Assembly (NCBI GenBank): GCA_050012355.1
Contig: JBEKHI010000011.1
Coordinates: 1-45,038, forward strand
Source: JBEKHI01 sp050012355
GTDB lineage: Bacteria; Actinomycetota; Actinomycetes; Streptosporangiales; Streptosporangiaceae
Length of the DNA stretch: 45,038 nucleotides
Direction of reading: 5' to 3'
Below the pieces are notes generated by a model, which saw only the letters and a list, made by a program, of their open reading frames with translations, did no database searches and was not told the DNA's origin. The position numbers and the translations under genes were made by a program. This document shows positions 24,154-32,910 of this stretch, in pieces. Each line of letters opens with the position of its first letter. The first letter of the stretch is position 1.

Positions 24154-24504
24154 GTGGTGATCCCACGTAAGCCGGACCTTCTTCCTCTTCCGACCGAGGG
24201 TTTGCTAGCCAGGCGGAGCAGCCTGGTTACGTGCATCGGAGACCTTGACCACGTACTGCTCGGATCCGTAGTAGAACAGACGCGCCGATGCGGGAAAGAA
24301 AAATGCCGGTGCGCTACCGAGATGCCACATGGGCCGTACGTCTACTTGAGCCTTAGACCGAACGGTTCAGGTATGCACTACGTACCGAGAGTGATGGCGG
24401 AATCCGTCCGCGCGTTCTTGCAGCATGGCGAACACGCAGAGGCCGTGCTGGCGGAGATCTCGGCGATCAACTTGGAACTGCTGGCCAGACGGCATCTCGG
24501 GTAA
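24154..24504 (+). CDS. DUF6788 family protein (mobile-element-associated)
   Basis: This is a 116-residue protein with the DUF6788 pattern: a short helical N-terminus, GSVVEQTRRCGKEKCRCA with three clustered cysteines (C46, C51, C53), HGPYVYLS, and a C-terminal helix EISAINLELLARR. The family is a small protein commonly found next to transposases; the Cys cluster suggests metal or nucleic-acid binding. No transposase gene is present here, so it may be a stranded remnant of an insertion. Two consecutive GTG codons (24154 and 24157) can start it. It is divergent from the N-hydroxylase and marks the edge of the biosynthetic cluster. Function is unknown. Confidence 0.75.
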   Translation: MVIPRKPDLLPLPTEGLLARRSSLVTCIGDLDHVLLGSVVEQTRRCGKEKCRCATEMPHGPYVYLSLRPNGSGMHYVPRVMAESVRAFLQHGEHAEAVLAEISAINLELLARRHLG

Positions 24505-24634
24505 CAGGGGCCACATATTTGTTCGGAGGGATACATAAAATCCAGCGAGGACAGGATTGCAGGTGGGATTTCAAACTGGGCACAGATAACTGACCCGCGG
24601 CATGCCCGCCGACTTGCTCCCGTCGTCGTCGCGG

Positions 24635-24696
24635 GATTGCGGTGGGTGCTGCACTACCCAGCAAAGAATCTCGGTAATGCAGCACCCACCACAATC
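24635..24696. repeat. hairpin repeat element, copy A
   Basis: This is an imperfect palindrome with 24-base arms (24635-24658 and 24673-24696, two mismatches) around a 14-base loop. Its core shares about 50 bases with a second copy at 41783-41838, including ACTACCCAG and GGTAATGCAGCAC. It lies in the 298-bp gap between the DUF6788 gene and the aldolase-kinase gene; I see no other gene in that gap. It may be a small non-autonomous mobile element or a bidirectional terminator. Confidence 0.75.
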
Positions 24697-24802
24697 GCCG
24701 GGCATGGCGGCGGGGAAGAAATGGCACGTATGTTCGGTTTGCGAACCGCCGGAGGGCCTGCAAGGCCTCGGCCTGAGCGGCCGGCTACCGATGGGAGTAC
24801 CC

Positions 24803-26002
24803 GTGGATGTTCTGACCCTGCTGGGTGAGCGGCGGTTGCTGGCCATCGTGCGCGGCCGGCACCGCGAATCGGCGCTCGAAACCGTGCTCACCCTGGCCCG
24901 CGAGGGCGTGGACCTGATCGAGGTCTCGCTCACATCGGAGAAGGCACTCGACGTGATCTCCGCCGCCCGCGCGGCGCTCGGGCCCGGGACCGTTCTGGGA
25001 GCGGGAACCGTCGTCACCGCGCGGGACGCGCGCGACGCCCAAGACGCTGGTGCGGATTTCGCCGTGACCCCCGGCCTCTGCGTCGGCGCGGAGGAGGCTC
25101 GCGGCCTCGGCGAGACCATGGTGTCGTTCATTCCAGCCGACGGCGCGGCCCTTGACGACGCTGGCAGCGTCGCCCTCGAGGTGGCCGGGGCCGAGTCGAA
25201 CGTGGCGATGTACCTCGCCGACCACGGCATCGACGCCCGCTGGGTGTCCAGGCTCGGGGACGACGCCTTCGGCCGCCGCGTGCTGCGCCACGTGCGCGCG
25301 GCCGGAGTCGACGTCTCGGGCGTGCGGACGGATCCGGCGCGGCCCACCGGGCTGCTGTTCAAGGATCCGGCGCAGAACGGGAGCACCCGGGTCTCGTACT
25401 ACCGGCACGGCTCGGCGGCCTCGGCCATGGGACCGGATGTACTTGACGACGAGGCCATGCGCACCGCCGACCTGTGGCACCTCACCGGAATCACCCCGGC
25501 GCTGTCCGCGAGCTGCCACGATCTGGTGCGGGCCGCGCTGAGCGGCGACCGGCCGACCGTCAGCTTCGACGTGAACTACCGGCCCGCCCTGTGGCACGAG
25601 GCACCCGGCGAGTTGCTCCGCGAGTTCGCCCAGGCCGCCGGCATCGTGTTCGTCGGACTCGACGAGGCGCGCGCACTGTGGGGTGACAACCTTCATGACC
25701 ATAACGACGTTCGGTCGCTCCTCCCGGCCCCGCGCATCCTCGTGGTGAAGGACGGGCCGCGGTCGGCGACGGCGTTCCACGGCGACGCCAGCACTCAGGT
25801 ACCTTCGCTGGCTGTCGACGTCGTCGAACCGGTCGGCGCCGGCGACGCGTTCGCGGCTGGTTTCCTGGCCGGACTGCTACGGGGCGAGCCGATGGAGCGC
25901 TGCCTGCGGCTCGGTCACGTGACCGCCGCCTCCGCGCTCTCGGTGATAGGCGACCACGGCCCCCTGCTGGGCGGCTACGACGTGCGCGCGACGCCGCAGT
26001 AA
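24803..26002 (+). CDS. truncated KDPG aldolase fused to 2-keto-3-deoxygluconate (PfkB) kinase
   Basis: This 399-residue chimera has residues 1-92 matching the first half of KDPG/KHG aldolase: LLAIVRGRH, LIEVSLTSEKAL with the Glu45 equivalent (E40), VLGAGTV and FAVTPGLC. The sequence then switches at about residue 100 into a PfkB kinase beginning LGETMVSFIPADG. That kinase has AESNVAMYLADHG, FDVNYRPALW and the ATP/base motif VEPVGAGDAFAAGF, as in KDG kinases. The aldolase half lacks the FFPA region with the Schiff-base lysine and the last barrel strands, so it should not be an active aldolase; the kinase looks complete. The GTG start has GGGAG five bases upstream (an ATG at 24791 is the alternative). 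The stop overlaps the convergent methyltransferase gene by 28 bases. Confidence 0.85.
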   Translation: MDVLTLLGERRLLAIVRGRHRESALETVLTLAREGVDLIEVSLTSEKALDVISAARAALGPGTVLGAGTVVTARDARDAQDAGADFAVTPGLCVGAEEARGLGETMVSFIPADGAALDDAGSVALEVAGAESNVAMYLADHGIDARWVSRLGDDAFGRRVLRHVRAAGVDVSGVRTDPARPTGLLFKDPAQNGSTRVSYYRHGSAASAMGPDVLDDEAMRTADLWHLTGITPALSASCHDLVRAALSGDRPTVSFDVNYRPALWHEAPGELLREFAQAAGIVFVGLDEARALWGDNLHDHNDVRSLLPAPRILVVKDGPRSATAFHGDASTQVPSLAVDVVEPVGAGDAFAAGFLAGLLRGEPMERCLRLGHVTAASALSVIGDHGPLLGGYDVRATPQ

Positions 26003-26787
26003 CCCCAGACCCGGTCCGCGTTGTGCGGTGGCTGGCCGCCGTCGGGGCGCCAGTAGGGGCAGCGTGTCACGCCGGGATCGATGAGCTCGAGGCCGTTGAA
26101 CATCGCGGTGATGGCCTCCTTGGGCCGCCCGAGGAAGGTCGAGCCGCGACGTGCGTTCTCCGCCGAGATCTCGTGCACCTGCTCCGGGGCGAACTCGTCG
26201 GTGAGGTGGGAGATGACCAGGTAGCTGCCGGGCGCGACCGGGGCCAGGTACTTGGCGACGATCCCGGCCGGGTCGTCGGCGTCCGGGATGTTGTGCAAGC
26301 ACGCGATGAACAGCAGCCCTATTGGCTCGCTGAAGTCGAGGAGCTTGCCCGCCTCGGTCAGCACCTCGTCGACGTCGCGCAGGTCGGCCCGGATGACCTT
26401 GGTCGTCTTGTTGTCGGCCATCAGCGCCTCGGCGTGCAGAAAGACCACCGGGTCGTTGTCCACGTAGACGACGCGGGCACCGGTGGCGATCTCGTGCGTG
26501 TTCGGGCTGATGGGGAGCCCGGTGCCGATGTCGAGGAACTGCCGGACGCCGCTGTCATGCAGGAACCGGACCACCCGCCCCTGGAACTGGCGATTCGACC
26601 GAGCGGTGTCCACGATCTGCGGCATCTTCTGCCGCGTGAAATCGGCCATCTTCCGGTCGGCGGCGAAGTTGTCCTTACCGCCTAGGTGGTAGTTGTAGAT
26701 CCGGGCCGGATGGGGGATGTCGGTCCTGATGCCCTCCGCCAGCCACCTGTCCTGCCGTTCCCGCTCATCGTCCTGCTCCTGCGACAT
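25975..26787 (-). CDS. DUF574 SAM-dependent methyltransferase
   Basis: This 270-residue protein belongs to the DUF574/Methyltransf_19 family (PF04672), which is abundant in filamentous actinomycetes. The hallmark HPARIYNYHLGGKDNFAADR is at residues 26-45. SAM motif I is FLDIGTGLP, with VVYVDNDPVV after it. The family's substrates are largely unknown. The start chosen is the ATG at 26787 (GGGAGG eight bases upstream); a start at 26811 lacks a comparable site. It is a single gene, convergent with the kinase gene (28-base tail overlap) and divergent from the S4 gene, so no operon context points to a role. Confidence 0.92.
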   Translation of the reverse strand: MSQEQDDERERQDRWLAEGIRTDIPHPARIYNYHLGGKDNFAADRKMADFTRQKMPQIVDTARSNRQFQGRVVRFLHDSGVRQFLDIGTGLPISPNTHEIATGARVVYVDNDPVVFLHAEALMADNKTTKVIRADLRDVDEVLTEAGKLLDFSEPIGLLFIACLHNIPDADDPAGIVAKYLAPVAPGSYLVISHLTDEFAPEQVHEISAENARRGSTFLGRPKEAITAMFNGLELIDPGVTRCPYWRPDGGQPPHNADRVWGYCGVARTS

Positions 26788-26894
26788 GACGCATACCTCC
26801 CGACCCAACAATCATGCTATATCCGGCATGTCAGCCCTCATCGAGGGCGGGTGGCCGGTGCCCCTGAGGAACGCGCGCGTGAGAGGATCCGGGT

Positions 26895-27155
26895 ATGGCT
26901 GAGCGCGGACCTGTCGATGTGCCGATCCGGGATGAGTCCATCCGGCTGGGGCAGTTCTTGAAGCTGGCCGACCTGGTGGAGTCCGGCGCCGACGCCAAGG
27001 AACTGATCGCCGACGGCGAGATCCTCGTGAACGGCGAACCGGAGACCCGGCGCGGCCGCCAGTTGCACGTGGGCGACGTCGTGGAGTTCGACGACCGGCC
27101 CGTCCGCGTTGCCCGCTCAGGGGGCTTAGCGACGCCATCGATGGCCCACCGCTAG
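26895..27155 (+). CDS. small S4-domain RNA-binding protein (YbcJ/YaaA-like)
   Basis: This 86-residue protein is made almost wholly of an S4 RNA-binding domain: IRLGQFLKLADLVESGADAK, LIADGEILVNGEPETRRGRQL and HVGDVVEF. Such one-domain proteins bind structured RNA and are common single-gene loci. AGAGGA lies upstream of the ATG. The last eight or so codons (LATPSMAHR) and the TAG stop come from a palindromic repeat rather than from the family sequence, so the native C-terminus may have been altered by repeat insertion. Confidence 0.88.
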   Translation: MAERGPVDVPIRDESIRLGQFLKLADLVESGADAKELIADGEILVNGEPETRRGRQLHVGDVVEFDDRPVRVARSGGLATPSMAHR

Positions 27156-27185
27156 CGCTATAGCACCATCGATGGGTCATCCATG
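27134..27185. repeat. palindromic repeat at the S4 gene end (ATCGATGG type)
   Basis: GCCATCGATGGC (27134-27145) is a perfect 12-base palindrome. It is followed by TAGCGCTA and ACCATCGATGGGT (27165-27177). Related sequence with TAGCGCTAT and CGATGGGCCATC recurs at 41608-41628 and 41961-41990. The element overlaps the 3-prime end of the S4 gene. It may be a REP-like dispersed repeat or a terminator. Confidence 0.55.
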
Positions 27186-27233
27186 GCGGCTGGTGACTCC
27201 GTGGCCGGTTGCGGTCATGCTCGGGCCAACGTC

Positions 27234-27263
27234 TTGATTTGGGGCATTGTGGCTTCTTACGGT
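27234..27263 (+). promoter_or_regulatory. possible promoter of the rhamnosidase pair
   Basis: TTGATT (27234-27239) and TACGGT (27258-27263) are 18 bases apart, upstream of a clear AAGGAGG ribosome site and the ATG at 27291. This is a weak consensus match chosen by position only. Confidence 0.3.
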
Positions 27264-27290
27264 TGTCCCTGATCAAGGAGGCCGCGTCAC

Positions 27291-29825
27291 ATGAACCGAA
27301 TCGGTCTTGTCCGGCATGCGCGGGCGTTCATCGTCGTGGCCACGGCGGTCGTGGTGGCGGGCGCGGGGGCGGCAGCCGCCGCCGTCGGCTCCGCACCGGC
27401 TGGCGCGGCACTGACCGCTGCGAGCGGGACCCTGGGACTGCCGTCGCTGGCTGATGCTAGTCAGTACATCCTCGCTCCGTCCTCGCGCACCGTGCACGCG
27501 ACCAAGGTGACCGAGTCGACGCCGGTTGACGACGACTACGTGCAGGCCGGCAATCAGGTGAGCGAGGTCAACGCGCACCAGCTCAACGTCGGGACCAGCA
27601 CGACGACGCAGACGGACGATGTCACGGTGCGGCAGGCGGGGGTGAACCAGCCGGGCGGCTATTTCTCTTACGTACTGCATGCCCCGGCCGGTCAGCCGGT
27701 GACGATCCGGGTCGAGGAGGCGGGCAGCGCGACCTCCGACTACTGGGTGCTCGTCAACGGGACCAAGGTCTACCACCGCGAGCCCCAGCCGAAGCAGAGC
27801 GGCGTCTGGGACGGGCTGGCGGGCCTGGTGCATTACCAGTTCACGGTCCCCGCAAAGACGGTCGGCGGGAACGAGTTCACCCTCACCTTCCAGAACTCCG
27901 GAACCCCAGGTGACGGCGCGCAGATCGCCGCGGTCTGGGCCTCCACCGCGAGAGGAACGCCGCAATCGCCCTACGGCGGCACGGCGGCGAACGCGACAAC
28001 CAGCGGTGCCGCGCTGACCTCGAACCTGTTCGGCAAGCCGTACGAGATCCTCGACTTCGGCCACGAGGTCGGCGGCCAAGTGCAGTTCACGGCGCGCAGC
28101 AGTGGCCAGGCGACGATCGGGCTGGCGTTCAGCGAGTCGTGGGAGTACATGACGAGCGCCTCGGACTTCTCCGAGGACCCGGCGGGCGTCGCCACCGAGA
28201 CCCATTACCTGAACATCGCCAGCGGCACGTCGCAGGTCACCGACCCGGTGATCCGGGGCGGCTTCCGCTACCTGATGGTCTTCCTCGACAGCCCGGGCAC
28301 GGTCAAGATAGAAAACCTGACGCTGCACTTCACTCCCGACCCGACCGCGACAAACCTGCGCGCGTATCAAGGCTCGTTCCTGTCGAGCGACGTCACCCTG
28401 AACAAGCTCTGGTACGCGGGTGCCTATACGTTGCAGATGGACACTATTGACCCGACGACCGGCCGCGCGTACCCTGCCGAGCCCGGCGAGGTGCAGAACG
28501 ACGCGACCATCGCCCAAGGACCCACCGCCATCACCGACGGCGCCAAACGGGACCGGCTCGACTGGGTAGGGGACCAGTCCGTCGAGGACCCGGTGGCCTA
28601 CCTGACCACCGGAAACCAGCAGGCCGCGCTCGACTCCCTCGAGTTCATGGCCGAAGGCGCCAACTCCGACGGCCAGATACCGGGCGTCTACCTGCCCAGC
28701 AGCGGCTACAACGACGGCTGGGGTGAGTACGCGGCCTGGTGGGTCCGCAACTACTGGACGTACTACCTCTACAGCGGGGACAAGGCCACCCTGGACAAGT
28801 GGTTCCCGGCCATGCAGAAGGACGTCGCCTGGCTCACCTCCCTGGTCGGTTCCAACGGCCTGCTGAACGTTCCCGGCGGGGAGAGCGGCCAGTGGGGGTA
28901 TGGCAATAGCGGCGAGGAAACCTACGAGAACGCGTTGTACGTGTGGACCCTGCAAGCCGCCGAGCAGGTCGCCGACGCCGAAGGCGATCAGAGTCTCGCC
29001 GCGCAGTACACCGCGGACGCGGCGACGACGACCGCCGCGGTCAACGCGAACCTGTGGGACGCCGCGGCCGGCGCCTACATCGTGGAGCCGGGCAACACCG
29101 CGCACCCGCAGGACGGCAACGTCATGGCGGTGCTCGCTGGCATCGCGACCGGGCAGCGCGCGACCGATGTGCTGAACTTCCTGAAGACCCAGTGGACGCC
29201 CTACGGCGCCGACACGATCGACGAGTCCGGCAACATCGTGAACCAGTACGTGTCCCCGTTCATCAGCTACTACGAACTGCTCGCCTACGCGGACCAGAAC
29301 ACGTCGCAGGGCACCGCGGACGCGATGAACCTGATGATGCGCACCTGGCCGCACATGCTGACCGGCGACACGTCCGGCACGTTCTGGGAGAACGTGTCGC
29401 TGGCGGGCGCACCCCAGCTAGGCGCGTACACCAGCCTGTCGCACGGCTGGTCGGCGGGCGTCGTGCCGTTCCTGTCCAACGTGCTCCTCGGCGTCACGCC
29501 CGACTCGGGGGGCTTCGGTACCTTCACCGTGCTCCCGCACCCGGCGTCCGGCGTGACCTGGGCCGAAGGCAAGGTCCCGACCCCGCAAGGCGACATCACC
29601 GCGGCCTGGAAGCAGAACAGCGCTGGGCTCAGCCTCGCCGTGACGGCGCCATCCGGCACCACCTACACGGCTGGCGTTCCGGACGCGAGCGACGCCACCG
29701 TCAGCCTCAACGGCCAGGTCGTCTGGGCCGACGGCCAGGCGACCGCGCCGAATGTCACCGACAGCGGCGGTTACATCCAGGTCAGCGGGCTGACCGGGAC
29801 CGCGGCACTGGGGGAAACTCGATGA
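27291..29825 (+). CDS. secreted alpha-L-rhamnosidase (GH78-type), first of a pair
   Basis: This 844-residue exported enzyme starts with a signal peptide (RHAR, then a hydrophobic Ala/Val stretch, cleavage near residue 40). Beta-sandwich domains (about 45-360) precede an (alpha/alpha)6 catalytic domain. Its active-site segment is DGAKRDRLDWVGD (D416, D421, D428) followed by SVEDP; the spacing matches the D/E/D cluster of GH78, with Asp where several GH78 enzymes have Glu. A C-terminal beta domain begins around GFGTFTVLPHP. It should remove terminal L-rhamnose from plant glycosides or polysaccharides outside the cell. AAGGAGG precedes the ATG. The stop overlaps the start of the second rhamnosidase (ATGA), so the two are co-translated. 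Confidence 0.9.
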   Translation: MNRIGLVRHARAFIVVATAVVVAGAGAAAAAVGSAPAGAALTAASGTLGLPSLADASQYILAPSSRTVHATKVTESTPVDDDYVQAGNQVSEVNAHQLNVGTSTTTQTDDVTVRQAGVNQPGGYFSYVLHAPAGQPVTIRVEEAGSATSDYWVLVNGTKVYHREPQPKQSGVWDGLAGLVHYQFTVPAKTVGGNEFTLTFQNSGTPGDGAQIAAVWASTARGTPQSPYGGTAANATTSGAALTSNLFGKPYEILDFGHEVGGQVQFTARSSGQATIGLAFSESWEYMTSASDFSEDPAGVATETHYLNIASGTSQVTDPVIRGGFRYLMVFLDSPGTVKIENLTLHFTPDPTATNLRAYQGSFLSSDVTLNKLWYAGAYTLQMDTIDPTTGRAYPAEPGEVQNDATIAQGPTAITDGAKRDRLDWVGDQSVEDPVAYLTTGNQQAALDSLEFMAEGANSDGQIPGVYLPSSGYNDGWGEYAAWWVRNYWTYYLYSGDKATLDKWFPAMQKDVAWLTSLVGSNGLLNVPGGESGQWGYGNSGEETYENALYVWTLQAAEQVADAEGDQSLAAQYTADAATTTAAVNANLWDAAAGAYIVEPGNTAHPQDGNVMAVLAGIATGQRATDVLNFLKTQWTPYGADTIDESGNIVNQYVSPFISYYELLAYADQNTSQGTADAMNLMMRTWPHMLTGDTSGTFWENVSLAGAPQLGAYTSLSHGWSAGVVPFLSNVLLGVTPDSGGFGTFTVLPHPASGVTWAEGKVPTPQGDITAAWKQNSAGLSLAVTAPSGTTYTAGVPDASDATVSLNGQVVWADGQATAPNVTDSGGYIQVSGLTGTAALGETR

Positions 29826-32800
29826 GATCATTCCGGGTGGCCGCGATCGCCGTGCTGGCGGTCGGTGCCGCGGTCCTGCCGTCCTACGGAGCGGCCAGCA
29901 CCACCGCCCCCGTGAAAAGCGGCAACCCGTGGACCGACAGCTCGTACCACCCGCAGCCGGGTGACTGGCAGCCGTACGTGCTCGCCCCGTCCAGCCACAC
30001 GGTCCAGCCGGTCAGCGTGCTGGCGGCGTACCCGCGCTCGGGCAGCATCACCGGCAACCCCGACGCGGTGCTCGGCCACGGCGGCACGGTCCGGCTGACC
30101 TCGACCGGCGGCACGACCGGTTCACCGCTGCTGATTATCGACTTCGGCAAGGAAGTAGCGGGCAGCGTCTCCGTCCAGGTGACCGGGGCGTCGGCCACCC
30201 GGCCGGTGCTGCACGCCTGCTTCAGCGAGTCGAAGGAGGAGATGGCGCTCGGCCCGGATCAGAACGACGGTGAGGCCACCTACGCCCCGGGCTGCGACAC
30301 CGCCAACATCTGGAACGGCTATCCCGGGCAGTCGTACACCTGGGACTCCGACAGCCACACCCTCCCGCTGAGCAGCGCCACCCTGCCCGGCACGGTCACC
30401 GACCCGACGCTGCGCGGCGGCTTCCGCTACCTGACGCTGTTCCTGTCCAGCCCGGGGTACGTGGACATCGGCGGGGTGTCGCTGGACTATACGGCCGCGC
30501 CGCTGGAGAAGGACCCGGCCGCGTACCAGGGCTGGTTCCTGTCCAGCGACAACGAGCTGAACAAGATCTGGTACGCCGGCGCCTACACCGTGCAGATCGA
30601 TACCGGGATGTCGGACACGGCCAAGTCCTGGCCGTACACCACGGGGGAGCCGGACTCTTACGACTCCCAGATCCCCGGTGCCAACCCGGATCAGGAAGTG
30701 ATCTTCGACGGCGGCAAGCGGGACCGGGACACCTGGCAGGGCGACCTGTCGGTCGAAGCGCCGGTCACCTACCTGTCGACCGGTGACATCAGCGCCGTGA
30801 ACAACTCGCTGTCCTCGCTCGCCTCCCAGCAACTGCCCGACGGCTACATGCCGGCCGAAGGCCTCGTCGGCGCGCACAACACGGGGGAGGAGACGACCTA
30901 CGGCGAGTACGTCACCTGGTTCGTCTATAACATGGCGGAGCATTACCTCTACACCGGCGACAAGGCGTACCTCGACGAGTGGTATCCCGCGCTGGTCAAG
31001 GCGATGACCTGGCTGTCGCAGCAGCAACTCTCCGATGACCTGATCTCGTTCGCCGCGTCCGGATCCTGCGGGCACTACGGCTACACCGACTGCGGCACCG
31101 AGACCTACATCAACGCGCTCTACTACCGGAACCTGCAGGAAATGGCCACCCTGGCGACCGCCGAAGGCGACTCGTCGGCAGCCGCCTCCTACAGCACGCA
31201 GGCGGCCGCGGTGAAGAACGCGATCAACACGCTGCTGTGGGACAACACGACCGGCGCCTACCGGCTCAGCCTGCAAACCCCGGATGTCTACCCGCAGGAC
31301 GGGAACGCCACCGCGATCCTGGCTGGCGTCGCCAGCCAGCAGCAGGCCGACCGCGCACTCGCTTACCTTCGTGCCAACGACTGGTCGACGTACGGATCGC
31401 TGGACGTCTCACCGGCAACCCCCAATAGCGTCATAACGCCGGATTACGAGCCCTTGCCCAGCGGATTCGAAGCGGCGGCCCGGCTGAGCGGGGACGATCC
31501 CACCGAACTCGGCTTCGACACCGGGCTCCAGCTGATCAGCCAGTTCTGGGGCTGGATGCTCACCCAGGACCCGGGTTCCACGTTCTGGGAAAAGGTCAGC
31601 GAGGACGGTACCCCGGTGCTCGGCTCGTTCGAGAGCCTCGCGCACGGCTGGGCATCCTCGCCGACGGTCACGCTGACCAACGACGTGCTCGGCGTCACGC
31701 CGACGAGCGCCGGGTTCGCGACGTACTCGGTGATCCCGCACCCGGCCGATCTGTCCTGGGCACAGGGCAGCGTGCCTACCTCGCACGGGTCGATCGGGGT
31801 GAGCTGGAAGAGTCAGGCTGCGTCGTTTTGGCTAAAAATTGATTCTCCGGCCGGTACGACTGGCGAGGCGGCGGTGCCCACGTTCGGGCGGCAGGTGCGG
31901 GTGATGGTGGACGGTCACCTGGCGTGGGACGCGGGAACGTCTCTCGGTTACGGGGCGCACACCGACGGCTCGTTCGTCTACCTCGAAGGGCTCGGAGCGG
32001 GCAGCCACGTCGTGACCAGCACGTACGTCTCGGCGGCCGCGACGGTCGTCTCGGTCGCCGCCGCGCCGGTGACGCTGGCCGGCTCGCCCGGCGATGTCGA
32101 GCACGTCGCGGTGACCGTCACCGGGATCGCGCCCGGCTCGCTGGACGGCGAGCTGAAGGTGTCGGCCCCGGCCGGGTGGACGGCCGAGCCCGCGTCGGTG
32201 CCGGTGTCGCTGCCCGCCGACGGCAAGGTCGCCTCGGCCAGCGCCGACTTCTACGTGCAGGTGCCGTCGGATGCGGCCGGCGGCGAGTACCCGCTGACGT
32301 TCACGTTCAGCGGCGACGGGGCGACGGCCAGTGCCTCGGCGTCGGTGGCGGTGTCGTTGTACTCGTTCGGCGACGGCACGACCGACGGCTGGACGGCGGG
32401 GACGAACGTGTCGTCGGTGTCGGCGGTGACGAGCTTCGCCAACGGGCCGGGCACGCCGTATGACTCGGAGTACGCGCTCGACGCTTCGTCGGATGACGTG
32501 GCCGCATCGTCACCGCGGACCGTCCAGGTGGCGCCGTCCACGCCGCTGAACCTGACCGGTGCGAAGACGTTCTACGCCTACGTGAACGGGTACGGCGGTG
32601 CCCCCGGGGCCACTGGCTACCAGGCTACGGTGACGCTGACCAGCGGCAGCCAGACGCTGACCACGACCGTGCCGGTGGCGGCCAACGCCTGGACGCCGGT
32701 CGACGTGGATGTCTCGTCGTGGGCGTACCGCGACGACATCACCGGCATCTCGGTGAGCTACGCCGCCGTCGGGTCCACGACACCGTGGTCCATGCAATTC

Positions 32801-32830
32801 CAGATCGATGACGTGGGCTGGACGGACTGA
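29822..32830 (+). CDS. secreted alpha-L-rhamnosidase with extra C-terminal beta domains
   Basis: This 1002-residue protein has a signal peptide (MRSFRVAAIAVLAVGAAVLPSYGAA), GH78-type beta domains and a catalytic barrel with DGGKRDRDTWQGD (from D296) followed by SVEAP. It extends about 250 residues beyond the first enzyme. The extension holds an NPCBM-associated/NEW3-like domain (about 740-840, VTGIAPGSLDGELKVSAPAG) and a final galactose-binding-like beta domain (SFGDGTTDGWTAG to the end) that probably binds polysaccharide. The start is the ATG overlapping the previous stop, with GGGGGAAA upstream. Different accessory domains suggest that the paired enzymes act on different rhamnose linkages or hold different positions on the polymer. 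Confidence 0.9.
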   Translation: MRSFRVAAIAVLAVGAAVLPSYGAASTTAPVKSGNPWTDSSYHPQPGDWQPYVLAPSSHTVQPVSVLAAYPRSGSITGNPDAVLGHGGTVRLTSTGGTTGSPLLIIDFGKEVAGSVSVQVTGASATRPVLHACFSESKEEMALGPDQNDGEATYAPGCDTANIWNGYPGQSYTWDSDSHTLPLSSATLPGTVTDPTLRGGFRYLTLFLSSPGYVDIGGVSLDYTAAPLEKDPAAYQGWFLSSDNELNKIWYAGAYTVQIDTGMSDTAKSWPYTTGEPDSYDSQIPGANPDQEVIFDGGKRDRDTWQGDLSVEAPVTYLSTGDISAVNNSLSSLASQQLPDGYMPAEGLVGAHNTGEETTYGEYVTWFVYNMAEHYLYTGDKAYLDEWYPALVKAMTWLSQQQLSDDLISFAASGSCGHYGYTDCGTETYINALYYRNLQEMATLATAEGDSSAAASYSTQAAAVKNAINTLLWDNTTGAYRLSLQTPDVYPQDGNATAILAGVASQQQADRALAYLRANDWSTYGSLDVSPATPNSVITPDYEPLPSGFEAAARLSGDDPTELGFDTGLQLISQFWGWMLTQDPGSTFWEKVSEDGTPVLGSFESLAHGWASSPTVTLTNDVLGVTPTSAGFATYSVIPHPADLSWAQGSVPTSHGSIGVSWKSQAASFWLKIDSPAGTTGEAAVPTFGRQVRVMVDGHLAWDAGTSLGYGAHTDGSFVYLEGLGAGSHVVTSTYVSAAATVVSVAAAPVTLAGSPGDVEHVAVTVTGIAPGSLDGELKVSAPAGWTAEPASVPVSLPADGKVASASADFYVQVPSDAAGGEYPLTFTFSGDGATASASASVAVSLYSFGDGTTDGWTAGTNVSSVSAVTSFANGPGTPYDSEYALDASSDDVAASSPRTVQVAPSTPLNLTGAKTFYAYVNGYGGAPGATGYQATVTLTSGSQTLTTTVPVAANAWTPVDVDVSSWAYRDDITGISVSYAAVGSTTPWSMQFQIDDVGWTD

Positions 32831-32851
32831 TGCCGTACCCTGCCCGCTGAT

Positions 32852-32904
32852 TGTCAATATGTCAGGACAAACTATTGACAGCGCTCCTGACCATTTGTTT
32901 ACAT
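32852..32904 (+). promoter_or_regulatory. iolC promoter with overlapping inverted-repeat operator
   Basis: TGTCAATA (32852-32859) and TATTGACA (32873-32880) are perfect 8-base inverted arms. Between them is TGTC-AG-GACA (32860-32869). The right arm contains a perfect -35 TTGACA (32875-32880), and a -10-like TTACAT lies at 32899-32904. The layout suits repression by the GntR regulator encoded at 37615-38439. Confidence 0.55.
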
Positions 32905-32910
32905 GACCGA

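Noticed and set aside
24602..24802. 67-residue N-terminal extension of the aldolase-kinase protein
   Set aside because: It would translate through the hairpin repeat and lacks similarity to aldolases; the GTG at 24803 has a ribosome site and the normal aldolase N-terminus.
27273..29354. 693-codon minus-strand open frame opposite the first rhamnosidase
   Set aside because: The opposite strand carries a signal peptide and full GH78 motifs; the antisense translation has no recognisable domain.
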